Shown: positions 23,899-35,994, counted from the stretch's first letter. The stretch: 42,965 bases of DNA from Clostridia bacterium (GCA_017548045.1 JAFYNR010000063.1:1-42965), one strand, 5' to 3'. Translations and numbers: made by a program. Notes: generated from the letters alone by a model not told the origin.

Positions 23899-24437
23899 TT
23901 GTTTCCTTTCTCGAAGAAATCCGAAAGAGTCTTGCTTCTCTTTGTTGCGGCATCAAGTGCGGCACTCAAAGCAAATGCGGCAACAATGCCCACAATGCCC
24001 TGAATAACATTGGGGATAATGCTTCCGGCAGCAGCCATTCCGTATTTGAGAATAACCGCTTCATATAAGAAATATCCGCCGACCATAATAACCTCAGCCG
24101 CCAGACCGCCGAGAATTTTTGCGCCGATTTGAGTCTTTTTGCTCAGAGATTTGAATACAAGGCAGGCGAAAAACGCCATAAGCGCCTTAATAACGAAGGT
24201 TGCAGGTGCATACTGCGAATAGCCTGCAAGCATATCCGCAAGGGCTGAGCCGAGACCTGCGGCAAGTCCGCCGTAGCCGTAGCCCAGATACATACCTGCA
24301 ATAAGCACAAAGCAGTCACCGAGATTAACGTATCCGCCCGTAGCAGGTGACGGAATCTGTACAATAAACGTTGCAACGCAGATTACGGCAGTGAAAAGTG
24401 CGGCGACAACGGTTTTGGTTAATTTCTGAAATTTCAT
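23895..24437 (-). CDS. ECF transporter S component (vitamin/cofactor uptake)
   Basis: This 180-residue membrane protein binds a vitamin-like substrate for an energy-coupling-factor transporter, whose ATPase and T subunits must be encoded elsewhere. It has about six hydrophobic segments. Conserved features are PATGGYVNLGDCFVLIAG, GGLAAGLGSALADMLAGYSQYAPATFVIKAL and an N-terminal LTKTVVAALFTAVIC, typical of the group of S components that includes pantothenate, thiamine-precursor and riboflavin-type members (when the longer stretch is read in pieces). The substrate cannot be fixed. ATG 24437 with AAGGA upstream is preferred; an in-frame start 16 codons further lies at the promoter. No riboswitch is visible in the short leader. 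Confidence 0.88.
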   Translation of the reverse strand: MKFQKLTKTVVAALFTAVICVATFIVQIPSPATGGYVNLGDCFVLIAGMYLGYGYGGLAAGLGSALADMLAGYSQYAPATFVIKALMAFFACLVFKSLSKKTQIGAKILGGLAAEVIMVGGYFLYEAVILKYGMAAAGSIIPNVIQGIVGIVAAFALSAALDAATKRSKTLSDFFEKGNK

Positions 24438-24473
24438 TTTTATTCCTTCTTTTTCTTTTTTCCCTTGGAATAA

Positions 24474-24502
24474 AGTATAATCCAAACATTGATTTATTTC
24501 AA
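24474..24502 (-). promoter_or_regulatory. Promoter of the ECF S component/ywlG operon
   Basis: On the minus strand, TTGAAA (24497-24502) and TATACT (24474-24479) are separated by 17 bases. The predicted leader is only about 30 bases. Confidence 0.72.
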
Positions 24503-24547
24503 GGTCTGTTTTGTTGTCATTTTTACCATAAATATGCTTTCTTTGCC

Positions 24548-27616
<3,069 letters not shown>

Positions 27617-28663
27617 ATGCTGAAATTTGAGATTGATGAAAAGTCATCCTGGGAAAAAATAAAAGAAAGCACCTTGCCCGTTGTGGTTTACGGAATGGGC
27701 AACGGCGCTGATAAGGTTATTGATGAGTTCAACCGTCTCGGCATTACCGTCAAGGGCGTTACCGCCAGCGACGATTTTGTGAGAGGTCAGAGCTTCAGAG
27801 GCTTTACGGTGAAAAAGCTTTCCGAATTTGAAGGTGAGTTTATCGTCGCCGTAGCCTTTGCAACCTGTATTCCCGAGGTTATGAACCGTATTTATTCCCT
27901 CTGTGAGAAATACAGAGTTATTGTGCCGTGTGTACCTGTTTTCGGTGACGAAATATTCAACCGTGATTTTATTGAACGCAACAAAGACGGAATAAATGCA
28001 GCATACGACCTTTTTGATGAACCGTCAAAAAAGATTTTTGAAGGCTGTGTCAACTTTATGTTCGGCGGAGAGCTTGAAGTGCTGAAAAAAATAACCACCG
28101 ATAAAGACGAAGTTTTCGGCGGTGTATTCTCAATGGGCAAAAACGAGAGTTTTCTTGACCTCGGCGCATACCGAGGGGACACGGTTGAGGAATTTCTGCG
28201 TTACTGCGGCGGTGAATACGGCGAGATAGTTGCCCTTGAGCCCGACAGACGGACTTTTAAGAAGCTTTGTGCTTATCTTGAAAACGTACCCCGTTCAACG
28301 GCTGTGCAAAAGGCGATTTACAGCGAAAAAATCACGCTTACGTTCAGCAGTAAGGCAGGCAGACAGTCAACCATTTCAGACAGGGGAGAGCAGATTGAAG
28401 CAGCAACCGTTGACGAAATCTGCAAGGATAAAGAAATAACCTATATCAAAATGGATGTTGAGGGTGCGGAGAAAGAGGCTCTTGACGGTGCTGTCCAAAC
28501 ACTGAAAACTCAAAAGCCGAAGCTTAATATTGCACTTTATCACAGAAGTGCAGATATATTTGAACTGCCGCTTAAAATTGCAGAAATCAATCCGAATTAT
28601 AAATTCCATATCCGCAGGCATCCGTATATTCCGTGCTGGGATATGAATTTGTATTGTGTATGA
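27617..28663 (+). CDS. FkbM-family SAM-dependent methyltransferase with N-terminal Rossmann-like domain
   Basis: The 348-residue protein begins directly after the GH2 stop codon. Residues about 20-110 form a Rossmann-like domain (VVVYGMGNGADKVIDEF) resembling the nucleotide-binding half of sugar O-acyltransferases or PglD-like proteins. Residues about 170-320 are an FkbM methyltransferase, with the SAM-binding FLDLGAYRGDTVEEF, acidic loop IVALEPD and IKMDVEGAEKEAL. FkbM enzymes usually O-methylate sugars or polyketides. Its place behind a glycosidase suggests a carbohydrate substrate, which is an inference only. The same two-part architecture occurs in proteins of surface-glycan clusters. Confidence 0.85.
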   Translation: MLKFEIDEKSSWEKIKESTLPVVVYGMGNGADKVIDEFNRLGITVKGVTASDDFVRGQSFRGFTVKKLSEFEGEFIVAVAFATCIPEVMNRIYSLCEKYRVIVPCVPVFGDEIFNRDFIERNKDGINAAYDLFDEPSKKIFEGCVNFMFGGELEVLKKITTDKDEVFGGVFSMGKNESFLDLGAYRGDTVEEFLRYCGGEYGEIVALEPDRRTFKKLCAYLENVPRSTAVQKAIYSEKITLTFSSKAGRQSTISDRGEQIEAATVDEICKDKEITYIKMDVEGAEKEALDGAVQTLKTQKPKLNIALYHRSADIFELPLKIAEINPNYKFHIRRHPYIPCWDMNLYCV

Positions 28664-28683
28664 TTATTCAGCGGAGGAACAAA

Positions 28684-29259
28684 ATGAGAAATGATGAAAT
28701 GTATCTGCAGCTTTATATAATCCGTCACGCGGAAAGTCAGGGCAACGTTGATCCTGACGGGGATTTTGATAAATCAAATCCTTTGCTTACGCCTCACGGT
28801 GAAGCCCAGGCAAAGGCTTTGGGTGAACGGTTTTCGGGCTTTGAAAACTATACGCTGTATGCAAGCCCCCTTACAAGAGCAATAAAAACCGCAAAATGCA
28901 TTTCGGATAAAATGATAATTGATTCCGAGCTTCTTGAATGGGGAGTAAGGCAGACCGAAAACGGCTTTGAGGATTTCAGTGAAAGCGCCGAAGAAGCACT
29001 TGAAAGAGCAAAAAAGGTTATTGAAAAGCTGAAATCAAGGCATAATAAGAAAGAAAACGTGATTATCGTAACACACGGTATGTATACTCAGTTTCTTCTT
29101 AAAGCCGCACTGGAGATAAGCGATACAATGCGTTTTTCGGTTTACAATGCATCGGTGTCAAAGGTGAATTTCAGTTATGATTATCCGCCCAAGCTCGCAT
29201 TGCAGAATGATATATCGCATCTTAAAGAAACAGACGGCGAAAAGCTTTTCTGGATGTAA
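28684..29259 (+). CDS. Histidine phosphatase superfamily protein (phosphoglycerate-mutase-like)
   Basis: The 191-residue enzyme has the phospho-histidine motif RHAESQGN near its N-terminus, the phosphate-binding SPLTRAIKTA, and the second catalytic histidine in IIVTHGMY. It probably dephosphorylates a small phosphorylated metabolite; a true glycolytic mutase role is unlikely because it is too short and lacks the mutase-specific insert. ATG 28684 is chosen for the GGAGGA site (28672-28677) at proper spacing; an in-frame ATG at 28633 lies inside the preceding gene. It is the last gene of the GH2 operon, followed by a terminator. Confidence 0.88.
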   Translation: MRNDEMYLQLYIIRHAESQGNVDPDGDFDKSNPLLTPHGEAQAKALGERFSGFENYTLYASPLTRAIKTAKCISDKMIIDSELLEWGVRQTENGFEDFSESAEEALERAKKVIEKLKSRHNKKENVIIVTHGMYTQFLLKAALEISDTMRFSVYNASVSKVNFSYDYPPKLALQNDISHLKETDGEKLFWM

Positions 29260-29267
29260 AAAAATAT

Positions 29268-29296
29268 GCCCACAGGTCATTGACCCGTGGGCTTTT
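29268..29296. terminator. Terminator of the GH2 operon, shared with the convergent lipoprotein operon
   Basis: GCCCAC...GGTCA pairs with TGACC...GTGGGC (29268-29292) with one mismatch. TTTT follows on the plus strand, and an A-rich 5' flank gives T residues on the minus strand. Confidence 0.78.
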
Positions 29297-29303
29297 ATCT
29301 TTA

Positions 29304-29858
29304 TCAGAGCTTAATCATCTGCATATCCCTGCAGATTTTATCAAGTGTCTTTTCGTCCATATTGTCGTTGCCGTCAAGCTTAACGGTGAAATATGCCGAA
29401 ACATTTTCGGAAAGGGGATAGATAACGTTAACGTCAATCGTATCTTTTCCCGGTTCATCCACATAGGTGAAGATGTAGGTTACATCCTTGTATTCGTGCT
29501 TAACGCCCTTGGTAACGTCATTTTCGTCAAAGTCCATTGAAAGACCGCTGATAACGGTTGCCACAGAGTCTTTGTGGTATCTGATATTGGCAGTGATGCC
29601 CGAATATGTAAAGCCGCTTTTGCCTTCAACGGAGCCTTCAAGGGAATATGCTATTTTGTTATCCGCAACGTGGAATCTGATGTCATCCGTATCTTCATAA
29701 TCTGCAAGCATTTCGGGCAGATATCTCATATAATCGGGTATCTGCGAATTGGTTGATTCTATGTGATTTGTGAAAAACTCAACGTTTTTTGCCGTGCCGC
29801 AGGCGGTCAGCATAAGAGCGCAGAGAGCAACGCATAAAAATGATTTGAATATTTTCAT
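29304..29858 (-). CDS. Small lipoprotein of unknown function
   Basis: The 184-residue protein has a lipoprotein signal peptide ending LTAC (Cys20). The mature part is soluble and mixed alpha/beta, with no motif I recognise; it is acidic and contains several short beta-like stretches (FTYSGITANIRYH, YIFTYVDEPGKDTIDVNVIY). ATG 29858 is used because AAGGAG stands 9 bases upstream, overlapping the stop codon of the preceding isomerase-like gene; a GTG three codons earlier abuts that site. It is the last gene of a three-gene minus-strand operon. Confidence 0.72.
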   Translation of the reverse strand: MKIFKSFLCVALCALMLTACGTAKNVEFFTNHIESTNSQIPDYMRYLPEMLADYEDTDDIRFHVADNKIAYSLEGSVEGKSGFTYSGITANIRYHKDSVATVISGLSMDFDENDVTKGVKHEYKDVTYIFTYVDEPGKDTIDVNVIYPLSENVSAYFTVKLDGNDNMDEKTLDKICRDMQMIKL

Positions 29859-29870
29859 AAACAACACTCC

Positions 29871-30695
29871 TTAAGGCATATAGGGATTATCGTCAAATTC
29901 GTAATCCTCGGGCATTATGAAGGGGCGGAAGTAGTTGATTGTGTAATCAATACCCCACTGACCTTTTTTGCCGTGCCAATAGCTTGAATGAGGCTCGATG
30001 GAAAGCATACCGTTATAATCCTTGGTGTAGAGAATGTCCATTGCGGCACCCCAGTTTATGCAGTCAAGGCCTGCAGGGGCATCGTCATAAACGTCATTGT
30101 CAAAGTATACGCAGCCCTTGAGATGGAAATGATAGAATCTGTGACCCCAGTCACGCATTTCCGCAAGGTAGTTGCCGTTGTCGTAAATGCAGTGCGAGAT
30201 ATCGTATTTGATACCAAGCTCGGGCAGTGCGGAAAGCACGATTTCCCACACCTTCGGCTCAACTATGAAGTTTTCCCAGCGGCAGTTATAAACGGCAATT
30301 TTAACTCCCTTATCCTTTGCAAAATCAATCAGCTTGCCGAGATAATCAATGGCAATATTGCAGTTTTCGTAAAAGCTTTTGCCGTCAATGTAATTCACGC
30401 CGCAGTTATAAACGGGGCAGCCGATAATTGATGCGGCTTCGATTACGTTTTTGTCTGCCTGCAGAGCTTCGGGAATAATGTTACCGTTATCGTCGATACG
30501 TGTCATACCCCATCTGCCCATTGAGCCGACGGCAACACCGTATTTTTCACTGTATCCCTTTATTTCGTGAGCCTTCGCAAGAAATTCAGCAGAGTCATAG
30601 TTGTGGTTGACGCAGAATTCAACGGCATCAAGACCTTTATCGTGAACGTATTTGATGCAGCCTTCGCTCCAACCGTTTATAATACCGAGTTTCAT
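29871..30695 (-). CDS. Sugar phosphate isomerase/epimerase-like TIM barrel (AP-endonuclease 2 fold)
   Basis: The 274-residue protein belongs to the xylose-isomerase-like TIM barrel superfamily. Probable metal ligands lie in GLDAVEF, KYDISHCIYD, FYHFHLKG and MLSIEPHSSYW, the order expected for Glu, Asp/His, His and Glu around the barrel. Members isomerise or epimerise keto sugars, inositols or their phosphates. The substrate is unknown, but surrounding glycosidase genes favour a sugar. The ATG touches the stop codon of the upstream DUF2156 gene (TAAATG), with AAAGGAA inside that gene's end, so the two are translationally coupled. Confidence 0.85.
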   Translation of the reverse strand: MKLGIINGWSEGCIKYVHDKGLDAVEFCVNHNYDSAEFLAKAHEIKGYSEKYGVAVGSMGRWGMTRIDDNGNIIPEALQADKNVIEAASIIGCPVYNCGVNYIDGKSFYENCNIAIDYLGKLIDFAKDKGVKIAVYNCRWENFIVEPKVWEIVLSALPELGIKYDISHCIYDNGNYLAEMRDWGHRFYHFHLKGCVYFDNDVYDDAPAGLDCINWGAAMDILYTKDYNGMLSIEPHSSYWHGKKGQWGIDYTINYFRPFIMPEDYEFDDNPYMP

Positions 30696-31586
30696 TTAAT
30701 CATTCCTTTCAATAAATACGGTGTTTTTCTCTATAAGCTCAACGGGATGATATGAGAGCTTTGATTTTCTCAGCCCTTCATCGCCGCAGTCTTCTTCGCG
30801 GTTAACAAACTTCACTTCGTCGCTGTCGGCATACATACGTAGAAACTGATTTGTCAGCATCTGATATGCGCCTGCGTAAGAAATATCAGCCTTTTCAATA
30901 TGGCTGAAAACTGTGTCACCTACTGTTTCACCGATGGAATATGCAATTATCTTTCCGCCGACTCTGAGTGCGCCGCCCTGCATTGCGTATGCATCGTATT
31001 TTTCGAGAACCTCCATACACATCTGAAGCTCAAGCGATGCACTTTCGTCTTTCTCGGCACCGAAGGTGAAATTCCGTGTAAACTCAATAAGCTCGGGAAT
31101 ATTCTCGGCACAAATCGGTTCAAAGCTCCAATCCGTATAGAGCTTTTTGAATTTGTTTATGTGATTTCGGGGTGTGCCGTATTTTCTGCCCGAAAGGTTA
31201 AGCATAGCCTCTTTTTCGTAAAGATAGTCAAACCAATCCCTGTCAGCGTCTACCGTTATTTTACCGAAGCGTTTTTTAAGCACGGGTAATTCGGTTTTGT
31301 TGACAGTGCAGAAAACAAGGGGAATGCTAAGCTCATTGCAGTGTTCTTCAAGCCTATCAAGTGCGTTGCTTACATTCTTTCCTATGGGGAATGAAAAACA
31401 CACTTCATCCTTGAAATTGCTGGAAAATATTATTGTTCCGTCAATAACCGCAAAGCAGTTTTCAAAGTAGTTTCTCCACATTGCGGTTGCACCTGCCGAC
31501 CTGTCGCACTGCCTTGACGGATATGCCGAAAAATATGCTTTGAGTATGGGGATATCGGTCAGTTCAATTTTTTTGAAGTCAATCAT
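30696..31586 (-). CDS. DUF2156 (GNAT-like) protein, phosphatidylglycerol lysyltransferase C-domain-like
   Basis: The 296-residue soluble protein resembles the cytoplasmic catalytic domain of MprF-type lysyl-phosphatidylglycerol synthases, here without the membrane flippase part. Typical elements are the RKYGTPRNHINKFKK stretch, the GGKIIAYSIGE core strand of the second acyltransferase fold, AYQMLTNQFLRMY, and VNREEDCGDEGLRKSKLSYHP split around its Asn-Arg-Glu-Glu-Asp and Leu-Arg-Lys-Ser-Lys motifs. Stand-alone versions are widespread in Clostridia and their acceptor is unknown. They may move an aminoacyl group from tRNA to a lipid, peptide or sugar. AGAGGAAA precedes the ATG. It is the first gene of the operon. 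Confidence 0.85.
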   Translation of the reverse strand: MIDFKKIELTDIPILKAYFSAYPSRQCDRSAGATAMWRNYFENCFAVIDGTIIFSSNFKDEVCFSFPIGKNVSNALDRLEEHCNELSIPLVFCTVNKTELPVLKKRFGKITVDADRDWFDYLYEKEAMLNLSGRKYGTPRNHINKFKKLYTDWSFEPICAENIPELIEFTRNFTFGAEKDESASLELQMCMEVLEKYDAYAMQGGALRVGGKIIAYSIGETVGDTVFSHIEKADISYAGAYQMLTNQFLRMYADSDEVKFVNREEDCGDEGLRKSKLSYHPVELIEKNTVFIERND

Positions 31587-31618
31587 ATTTCCTCTTTTTT
31601 GGTTTTATTTTCTGAATT

Positions 31619-31647
31619 ATTATACCACCGCAAAACTCCGATGTAAA
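31619..31647 (-). promoter_or_regulatory. Promoter of the DUF2156 operon
   Basis: On the minus strand, TTTACA (31642-31647) and a perfect TATAAT (31619-31624) are separated by 17 bases. Confidence 0.7.
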
Positions 31648-31670
31648 TATGATAAATGTTAATTTTTATA

Positions 31671-31699
31671 TTGCATATATTTTTCCTTTCTGCTATATT
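31671..31699 (+). promoter_or_regulatory. Promoter of the mannosidase/rhamnosidase operon
   Basis: TTGCAT at 31671-31676 and TATATT at 31694-31699 are separated by 17 bases, divergent from the DUF2156 promoter. Confidence 0.6.
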
Positions 31700-31730
31700 A
31701 TAAGTAATCTTTTATTTTATGAGGTGCCAT

Positions 31731-33506
31731 ATGATAAAGCCGTATAAGCTTAAATCACATGTGTGCAGATTCTGCACCTTCTTTCAGGCGGGAGATGAGA
31801 AAATTCCCGAAGCCCTTTTGAAAACAGAAAATCAGAAGCCGGATCTTGAAGGCTTTGCCTATCCGTTACCCTCAAAGAAAAGCGATTACACCTGCTATGC
31901 AAAGACGGGTGAAATCGAATGGTACGGTGCATCAAACGGTCTTACACGCTACGATGCGAATGCGGAGCGTGAAGAAGACATCGTTATGTATTTCAGCGCC
32001 CCCAGAGATTTGCTTGATAACAATGTCAAGGCAATTATGCCTGATGGTGAAAACGTATGGGTGCTTACCGATACGGGTGCGGCATACATTGAAATGCGTC
32101 TTGTGGATGCTGAAGAAAAGGCGGATATTCTTCTTGAAGAAACACTCAAATACGTTGACCGCAGAGGTATGGTAAGCCAGAAACGCCTTTTTGAGGGCAG
32201 AAATCTTGAGTCAATCAAGCCCTACGGTCATTCGGATAATGACGGCACTTTCACCGGCAACTTTGCTTTCGGTGAAATGTTCCGCTATGCAACGTTCAAG
32301 CGTGAGAAAGGCGAGGAGCATCCCGATACGGTAAAGGCAAGAGCAGTTGCAACAAGAGCCGTGGAAGCCTGCCTTCTTCTTCTTCATATTCACAGCAGAG
32401 GCGACGGCTTTGCCGCAAGAACGTATCTCTGTGCCGATGAGCCCGTTCCCGATGACGGACTTTTCCTCAGAATTACAGACGGCAAGGCAACCTGCCTCAA
32501 AACCACCGATTCGGAAAAGAGGGGAGTTACGGGCACTGTTATCGATGCATCCGCACCCGTTCCCGAAAGGCTTGCAAAACTCTATACCGAAAAGGGCTAT
32601 ACAATCAACGATATCATATATAAGGCTGATACCAGCAGTGATGAAATTACGCATCATTTCATCAATCTTCTTACAGCTCACGAAATTCTCGGTGACGATT
32701 CTGAGCTTGATGAAATCATCGTTTCTTCAACAAAAAAGCTGATGATGCATATTATTGACCACGGCTACGAGCTTCACGATTTCACGGGCAAGCCTACCAC
32801 CTGGGCAAAGTGGAGCACAAGCTACTTCAATACCGAATTCGGCTGGGTTGACGGTACTCTCAACTCTGCTCAGCTTCTTATGTACCTGCTTGTAACAATG
32901 AAGGTTACGGGCGAAGAAGGCATATGGCGTGAGCATTATGACCGTCTTATCAACGAGCTCGGTTATGCCGACAGAGCCGAAAAGCATTTTGACCGTCTTT
33001 ATCAGGCAAGCCTTTCGATGGGCTTTGATTATTTTGAAGATATTATGTACGGCGATCATATGCTTGCAACCCTTGCTTATTACGGAATCTGTACTCTTGA
33101 AAAGGACGAAAAACTTCTTGCAAAATACAGAAAGGGCTATAAGGCTTGGAGAACTTCAATCGAGAGAGAGCATAATCCCGGCTATGACCTTCTTTATGCA
33201 GTTGCCTGCCCCGATGAAGAGGTTGACCTTGACCGCCACGCAGAGTGGTTTTACAGAACAAACGCAAGCCGTCTTGCGGCAGGTGTTTCACTCGTAGGCA
33301 GGCACGATGTTCCTGTCAAAAAGCTTCGTGCAGGTGCAGAAGAAATCTCAACCCTTCTTCCTCCCGACGAAAGATTTATTTCAAAATATGACCGTAATCC
33401 CTATGACCTTAAGAATGAGGATTCGGGCGGAATAATGTGTGTTGAAAGCTGTTACGTCTACACGTTGGCGTATTGGTTCGGCAGATACCACGGATTTTTT
33501 GAATAA
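31731..33506 (+). CDS. Glycosidase-like protein with shortened propeller, paralogue of the 9754-11853 gene
   Basis: The 591-residue cytoplasmic protein shares the C-terminal module of the propeller-glycosidase: NDGTFTGNFAFGEMFRYA corresponds to NDGLWTQTYIGALAYAYA, and GKPTTWAKWSTSYFN corresponds to GLPTTWAIWDPEQLN. Only one or two propeller-like blades remain at residues about 60-140 (EIEWYGASNGLTRYD, NVWVLTDTGAAYIEM), against five or more in the paralogue. The N-terminus contains HVCRFCTFF, a Cys-x2-Cys pair. ATG 31731 is used because GAGGTG precedes it; ATG 31719 is upstream of that site. It heads the alpha-mannosidase operon with 12 bases between the genes, which supports a role in glycan breakdown. 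No named hydrolase family can be assigned. Confidence 0.7.
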   Translation: MIKPYKLKSHVCRFCTFFQAGDEKIPEALLKTENQKPDLEGFAYPLPSKKSDYTCYAKTGEIEWYGASNGLTRYDANAEREEDIVMYFSAPRDLLDNNVKAIMPDGENVWVLTDTGAAYIEMRLVDAEEKADILLEETLKYVDRRGMVSQKRLFEGRNLESIKPYGHSDNDGTFTGNFAFGEMFRYATFKREKGEEHPDTVKARAVATRAVEACLLLLHIHSRGDGFAARTYLCADEPVPDDGLFLRITDGKATCLKTTDSEKRGVTGTVIDASAPVPERLAKLYTEKGYTINDIIYKADTSSDEITHHFINLLTAHEILGDDSELDEIIVSSTKKLMMHIIDHGYELHDFTGKPTTWAKWSTSYFNTEFGWVDGTLNSAQLLMYLLVTMKVTGEEGIWREHYDRLINELGYADRAEKHFDRLYQASLSMGFDYFEDIMYGDHMLATLAYYGICTLEKDEKLLAKYRKGYKAWRTSIEREHNPGYDLLYAVACPDEEVDLDRHAEWFYRTNASRLAAGVSLVGRHDVPVKKLRAGAEEISTLLPPDERFISKYDRNPYDLKNEDSGGIMCVESCYVYTLAYWFGRYHGFFE

Positions 33507-33518
33507 TGAGGTGCAGAT

Positions 33519-35990
33519 ATGAATAACAAAATACATATTATCAGCAATGCTCATCTTGACCCCATCTGGCTCTGGAGATGGCAGGAAGGATGCGGCGAAG
33601 TGCTTCAGACGTTCAGAAGTGCCGTTGAAAGAATCAAAGAATACAAAGGAATGATTTTTACCTGTTCGTCGGCATCGTACTATAAGTGGGTAGAAGAAAT
33701 TGACCCCGAGCTTTTTGAAGAAATCAGAAAGCTTGTTAAAAAAGGTAAATGGGTGCCCGTCAACGGCTGGTGGGTACAGCCCGATTGCAATATGCCTTCG
33801 GCAGAAAGCTTTGCCCGTCAGGCGCTTTACAGCCAGCTTTATTACTATGAAAAATTCGGTGAAATCTGCAAGACGGGTTACAACGTTGATTCCTTCGGTC
33901 ATAACGCAATGCTTCCTCAGCTTCTCAATAACGGCGGTATGCGTTGCTACGTTATGATGCGTCCCGGTATGAACGAGAATTCCGAAATTCCCGAAAACCT
34001 TTTCTGGTGGGACAGCCCCGACGGCTCACGTGTTCTCACTTACAGAATTCCTTACAGCTACGGTGTTAACGGTAAGGGTGATATTGACAGAGAGCTTCCT
34101 TTGCTTAAGGAACGTGTTAAGAATACGGGTCACGGAATGATGTTTTTCTTCGGTGTAGGTAACCACGGCGGCGGACCTACAAAGGGTGACCTTGACTATA
34201 TTCTTGAACTCAAAAAAGACGGTTATGAGGAGCTTGAGTATTCAAGCCCCGACGAGTATTTTTCGGAGATGTGTGCAGACAGGCTTGATCTCCCCACCTG
34301 GAGCGATGAGATGCAGCACCATGCAAGCGGCTGCTACTCCGCAACGTCAATGGTGAAGCAGCTTAACAGAAAAGCGGAATACTGGCTTGCAAATGCAGAA
34401 AAATGGAATACCGTATCCGCAAAGATATCCGATCTGCCCAAGGCAACCGAAGAATTCGGCAAAGCCTGGCAGGAGGTATGCTTCAATCAGTTCCACGATA
34501 TTCTTTGCGGCTGTTCGATTATGGAAGCATATGAGGATGTGCGTGATTCCATGGGCTATGCAATGAAGATTGCCGCCAACGAAGAAAACAAGGCAATGCT
34601 CAAAATTGCACAGCAGGTTGATACCTGGCTTGACGGCGTAACCGATGCACAGTCAAGTATTGCACGCCATCACTGCCGCAATCTTAAATTCCCCAGACCC
34701 GTTATCGTTTTCAACCCCAATTCCTTTGAGGTTGAAGCACCCGTAAGAACCTATCATCCTTCAAGAAAGGTTGAGGATTCCGAGGGTAACGAGGTGCTTT
34801 TCCAGAACGTGCGTTCATCACGCTCAAACGATTCTCACCTTGACACGGTGTTCAACGCAAAGGTACCCGCACTGGGTTACGCAACCTATTGGCTGTGGCA
34901 CGAGGATTCGGAATTTACCGAGAGAAGCACTCTTGACGGCGGTATTTCCGCAGAGGGTCTTACCGTTGAAAACAAACACATAAAGGTTGAGTTTGACGGA
35001 GAAACAGGCGGTATAAAGAGCCTTGTTTCAAAGGCGGACGGCACGGAATTTGTTGGCGGAGAATTCTGCGTTCCCACCGTTGTTGATAATTCACAGCCCG
35101 ATACCTGGGCACATAATATTTTCAAATTTGATAAAACAATAGGTAAGATGAGCCTTAAATCGGTTGAGCTTGTTGAATGCGGTGCGCTCAGAGCAGTTAT
35201 GCGTGTGAAGCATACCTACGGCGGCTCATATCTTACTCAGGATTTTATTCTCGGTGCAGACAGCAAGAATATCAGAGTCAAGTGCCGTGTTCTCTGGCAG
35301 GAGCCTCTGACGATACTTAAAATGCCTGTTACCGTTGAGGGCGAGAATCCCGTTTCAACCTATGAAATTCCCGCAGGCTTCATCAAGCGACCCTGCAACG
35401 GTGAAGAAGAACCTGCTCTTACCTGGGGCGATATTACCGCAGGCGGCGAAAACCGCAAGGGTGTTGCAATTATAAGCGATGCAAAATACAGCTATGATTG
35501 TCCCGGTAACACTCTCAGACTTACAATGCTAAGAAATTCAATTTTTGCCGACCATTATTCAGACCGTCCCGATGCTGATTTCAGCTATTGTGATGAGGGT
35601 ATTCACAGGTTTGAATATGCGGTTTATCCTCACGTCGGTGAGGCGGAAGATAGCGGAATTCAGCGTATTGCGGCAGCCTTCAATTCAAAGCTTGTTGCAG
35701 TGCCCGTAAGCTATCATAAGGGTACAATGCCTCTCAAAAAGAGCTTTATCAGCATCAACAAGCCCAATATCCGCCTTGAAGCATTCAAGTTCTGCGAGGA
35801 CGGCTCGGGTGACGTTGTGATGCGTCTTTGCGAAACAGACGGTAAGCCCGTGAAGGCGGCGATTGTCTGCGATGTTGCAGAGGCAGGCTTCTATGCTGAT
35901 TTCAGAAAGCTTGAAGTAAAAACCTTCCGCATAAACAGCGAGGGTTACGTAACCGAAACAAACTACCTTGAAGGTATAGTTGAAGAATAA
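33519..35990 (+). CDS. Glycoside hydrolase family 38 alpha-mannosidase
   Basis: The 823-residue protein carries the zinc-binding NAHLDPIWLWRW at its N-terminus and the nucleophile Asp in YNVDSFGHNAMLPQLL. It also has the NHGGGPTKGD loop, and QFHDILCGCSI, the histidine-aspartate motif of the catalytic domain. A GH38 C-terminal beta-sandwich follows (ENKHIKVEFDGETGGIKSL). It cleaves alpha-linked mannose and, lacking a signal peptide, works on imported oligosaccharides. Mannose released could be funnelled via the phosphomannose isomerase at 17643 after phosphorylation. It follows the glycosidase-like gene by 12 bases with a GAGGTG site. Confidence 0.95.
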   Translation: MNNKIHIISNAHLDPIWLWRWQEGCGEVLQTFRSAVERIKEYKGMIFTCSSASYYKWVEEIDPELFEEIRKLVKKGKWVPVNGWWVQPDCNMPSAESFARQALYSQLYYYEKFGEICKTGYNVDSFGHNAMLPQLLNNGGMRCYVMMRPGMNENSEIPENLFWWDSPDGSRVLTYRIPYSYGVNGKGDIDRELPLLKERVKNTGHGMMFFFGVGNHGGGPTKGDLDYILELKKDGYEELEYSSPDEYFSEMCADRLDLPTWSDEMQHHASGCYSATSMVKQLNRKAEYWLANAEKWNTVSAKISDLPKATEEFGKAWQEVCFNQFHDILCGCSIMEAYEDVRDSMGYAMKIAANEENKAMLKIAQQVDTWLDGVTDAQSSIARHHCRNLKFPRPVIVFNPNSFEVEAPVRTYHPSRKVEDSEGNEVLFQNVRSSRSNDSHLDTVFNAKVPALGYATYWLWHEDSEFTERSTLDGGISAEGLTVENKHIKVEFDGETGGIKSLVSKADGTEFVGGEFCVPTVVDNSQPDTWAHNIFKFDKTIGKMSLKSVELVECGALRAVMRVKHTYGGSYLTQDFILGADSKNIRVKCRVLWQEPLTILKMPVTVEGENPVSTYEIPAGFIKRPCNGEEEPALTWGDITAGGENRKGVAIISDAKYSYDCPGNTLRLTMLRNSIFADHYSDRPDADFSYCDEGIHRFEYAVYPHVGEAEDSGIQRIAAAFNSKLVAVPVSYHKGTMPLKKSFISINKPNIRLEAFKFCEDGSGDVVMRLCETDGKPVKAAIVCDVAEAGFYADFRKLEVKTFRINSEGYVTETNYLEGIVEE

Positions 35991-35994
35991 TCTT

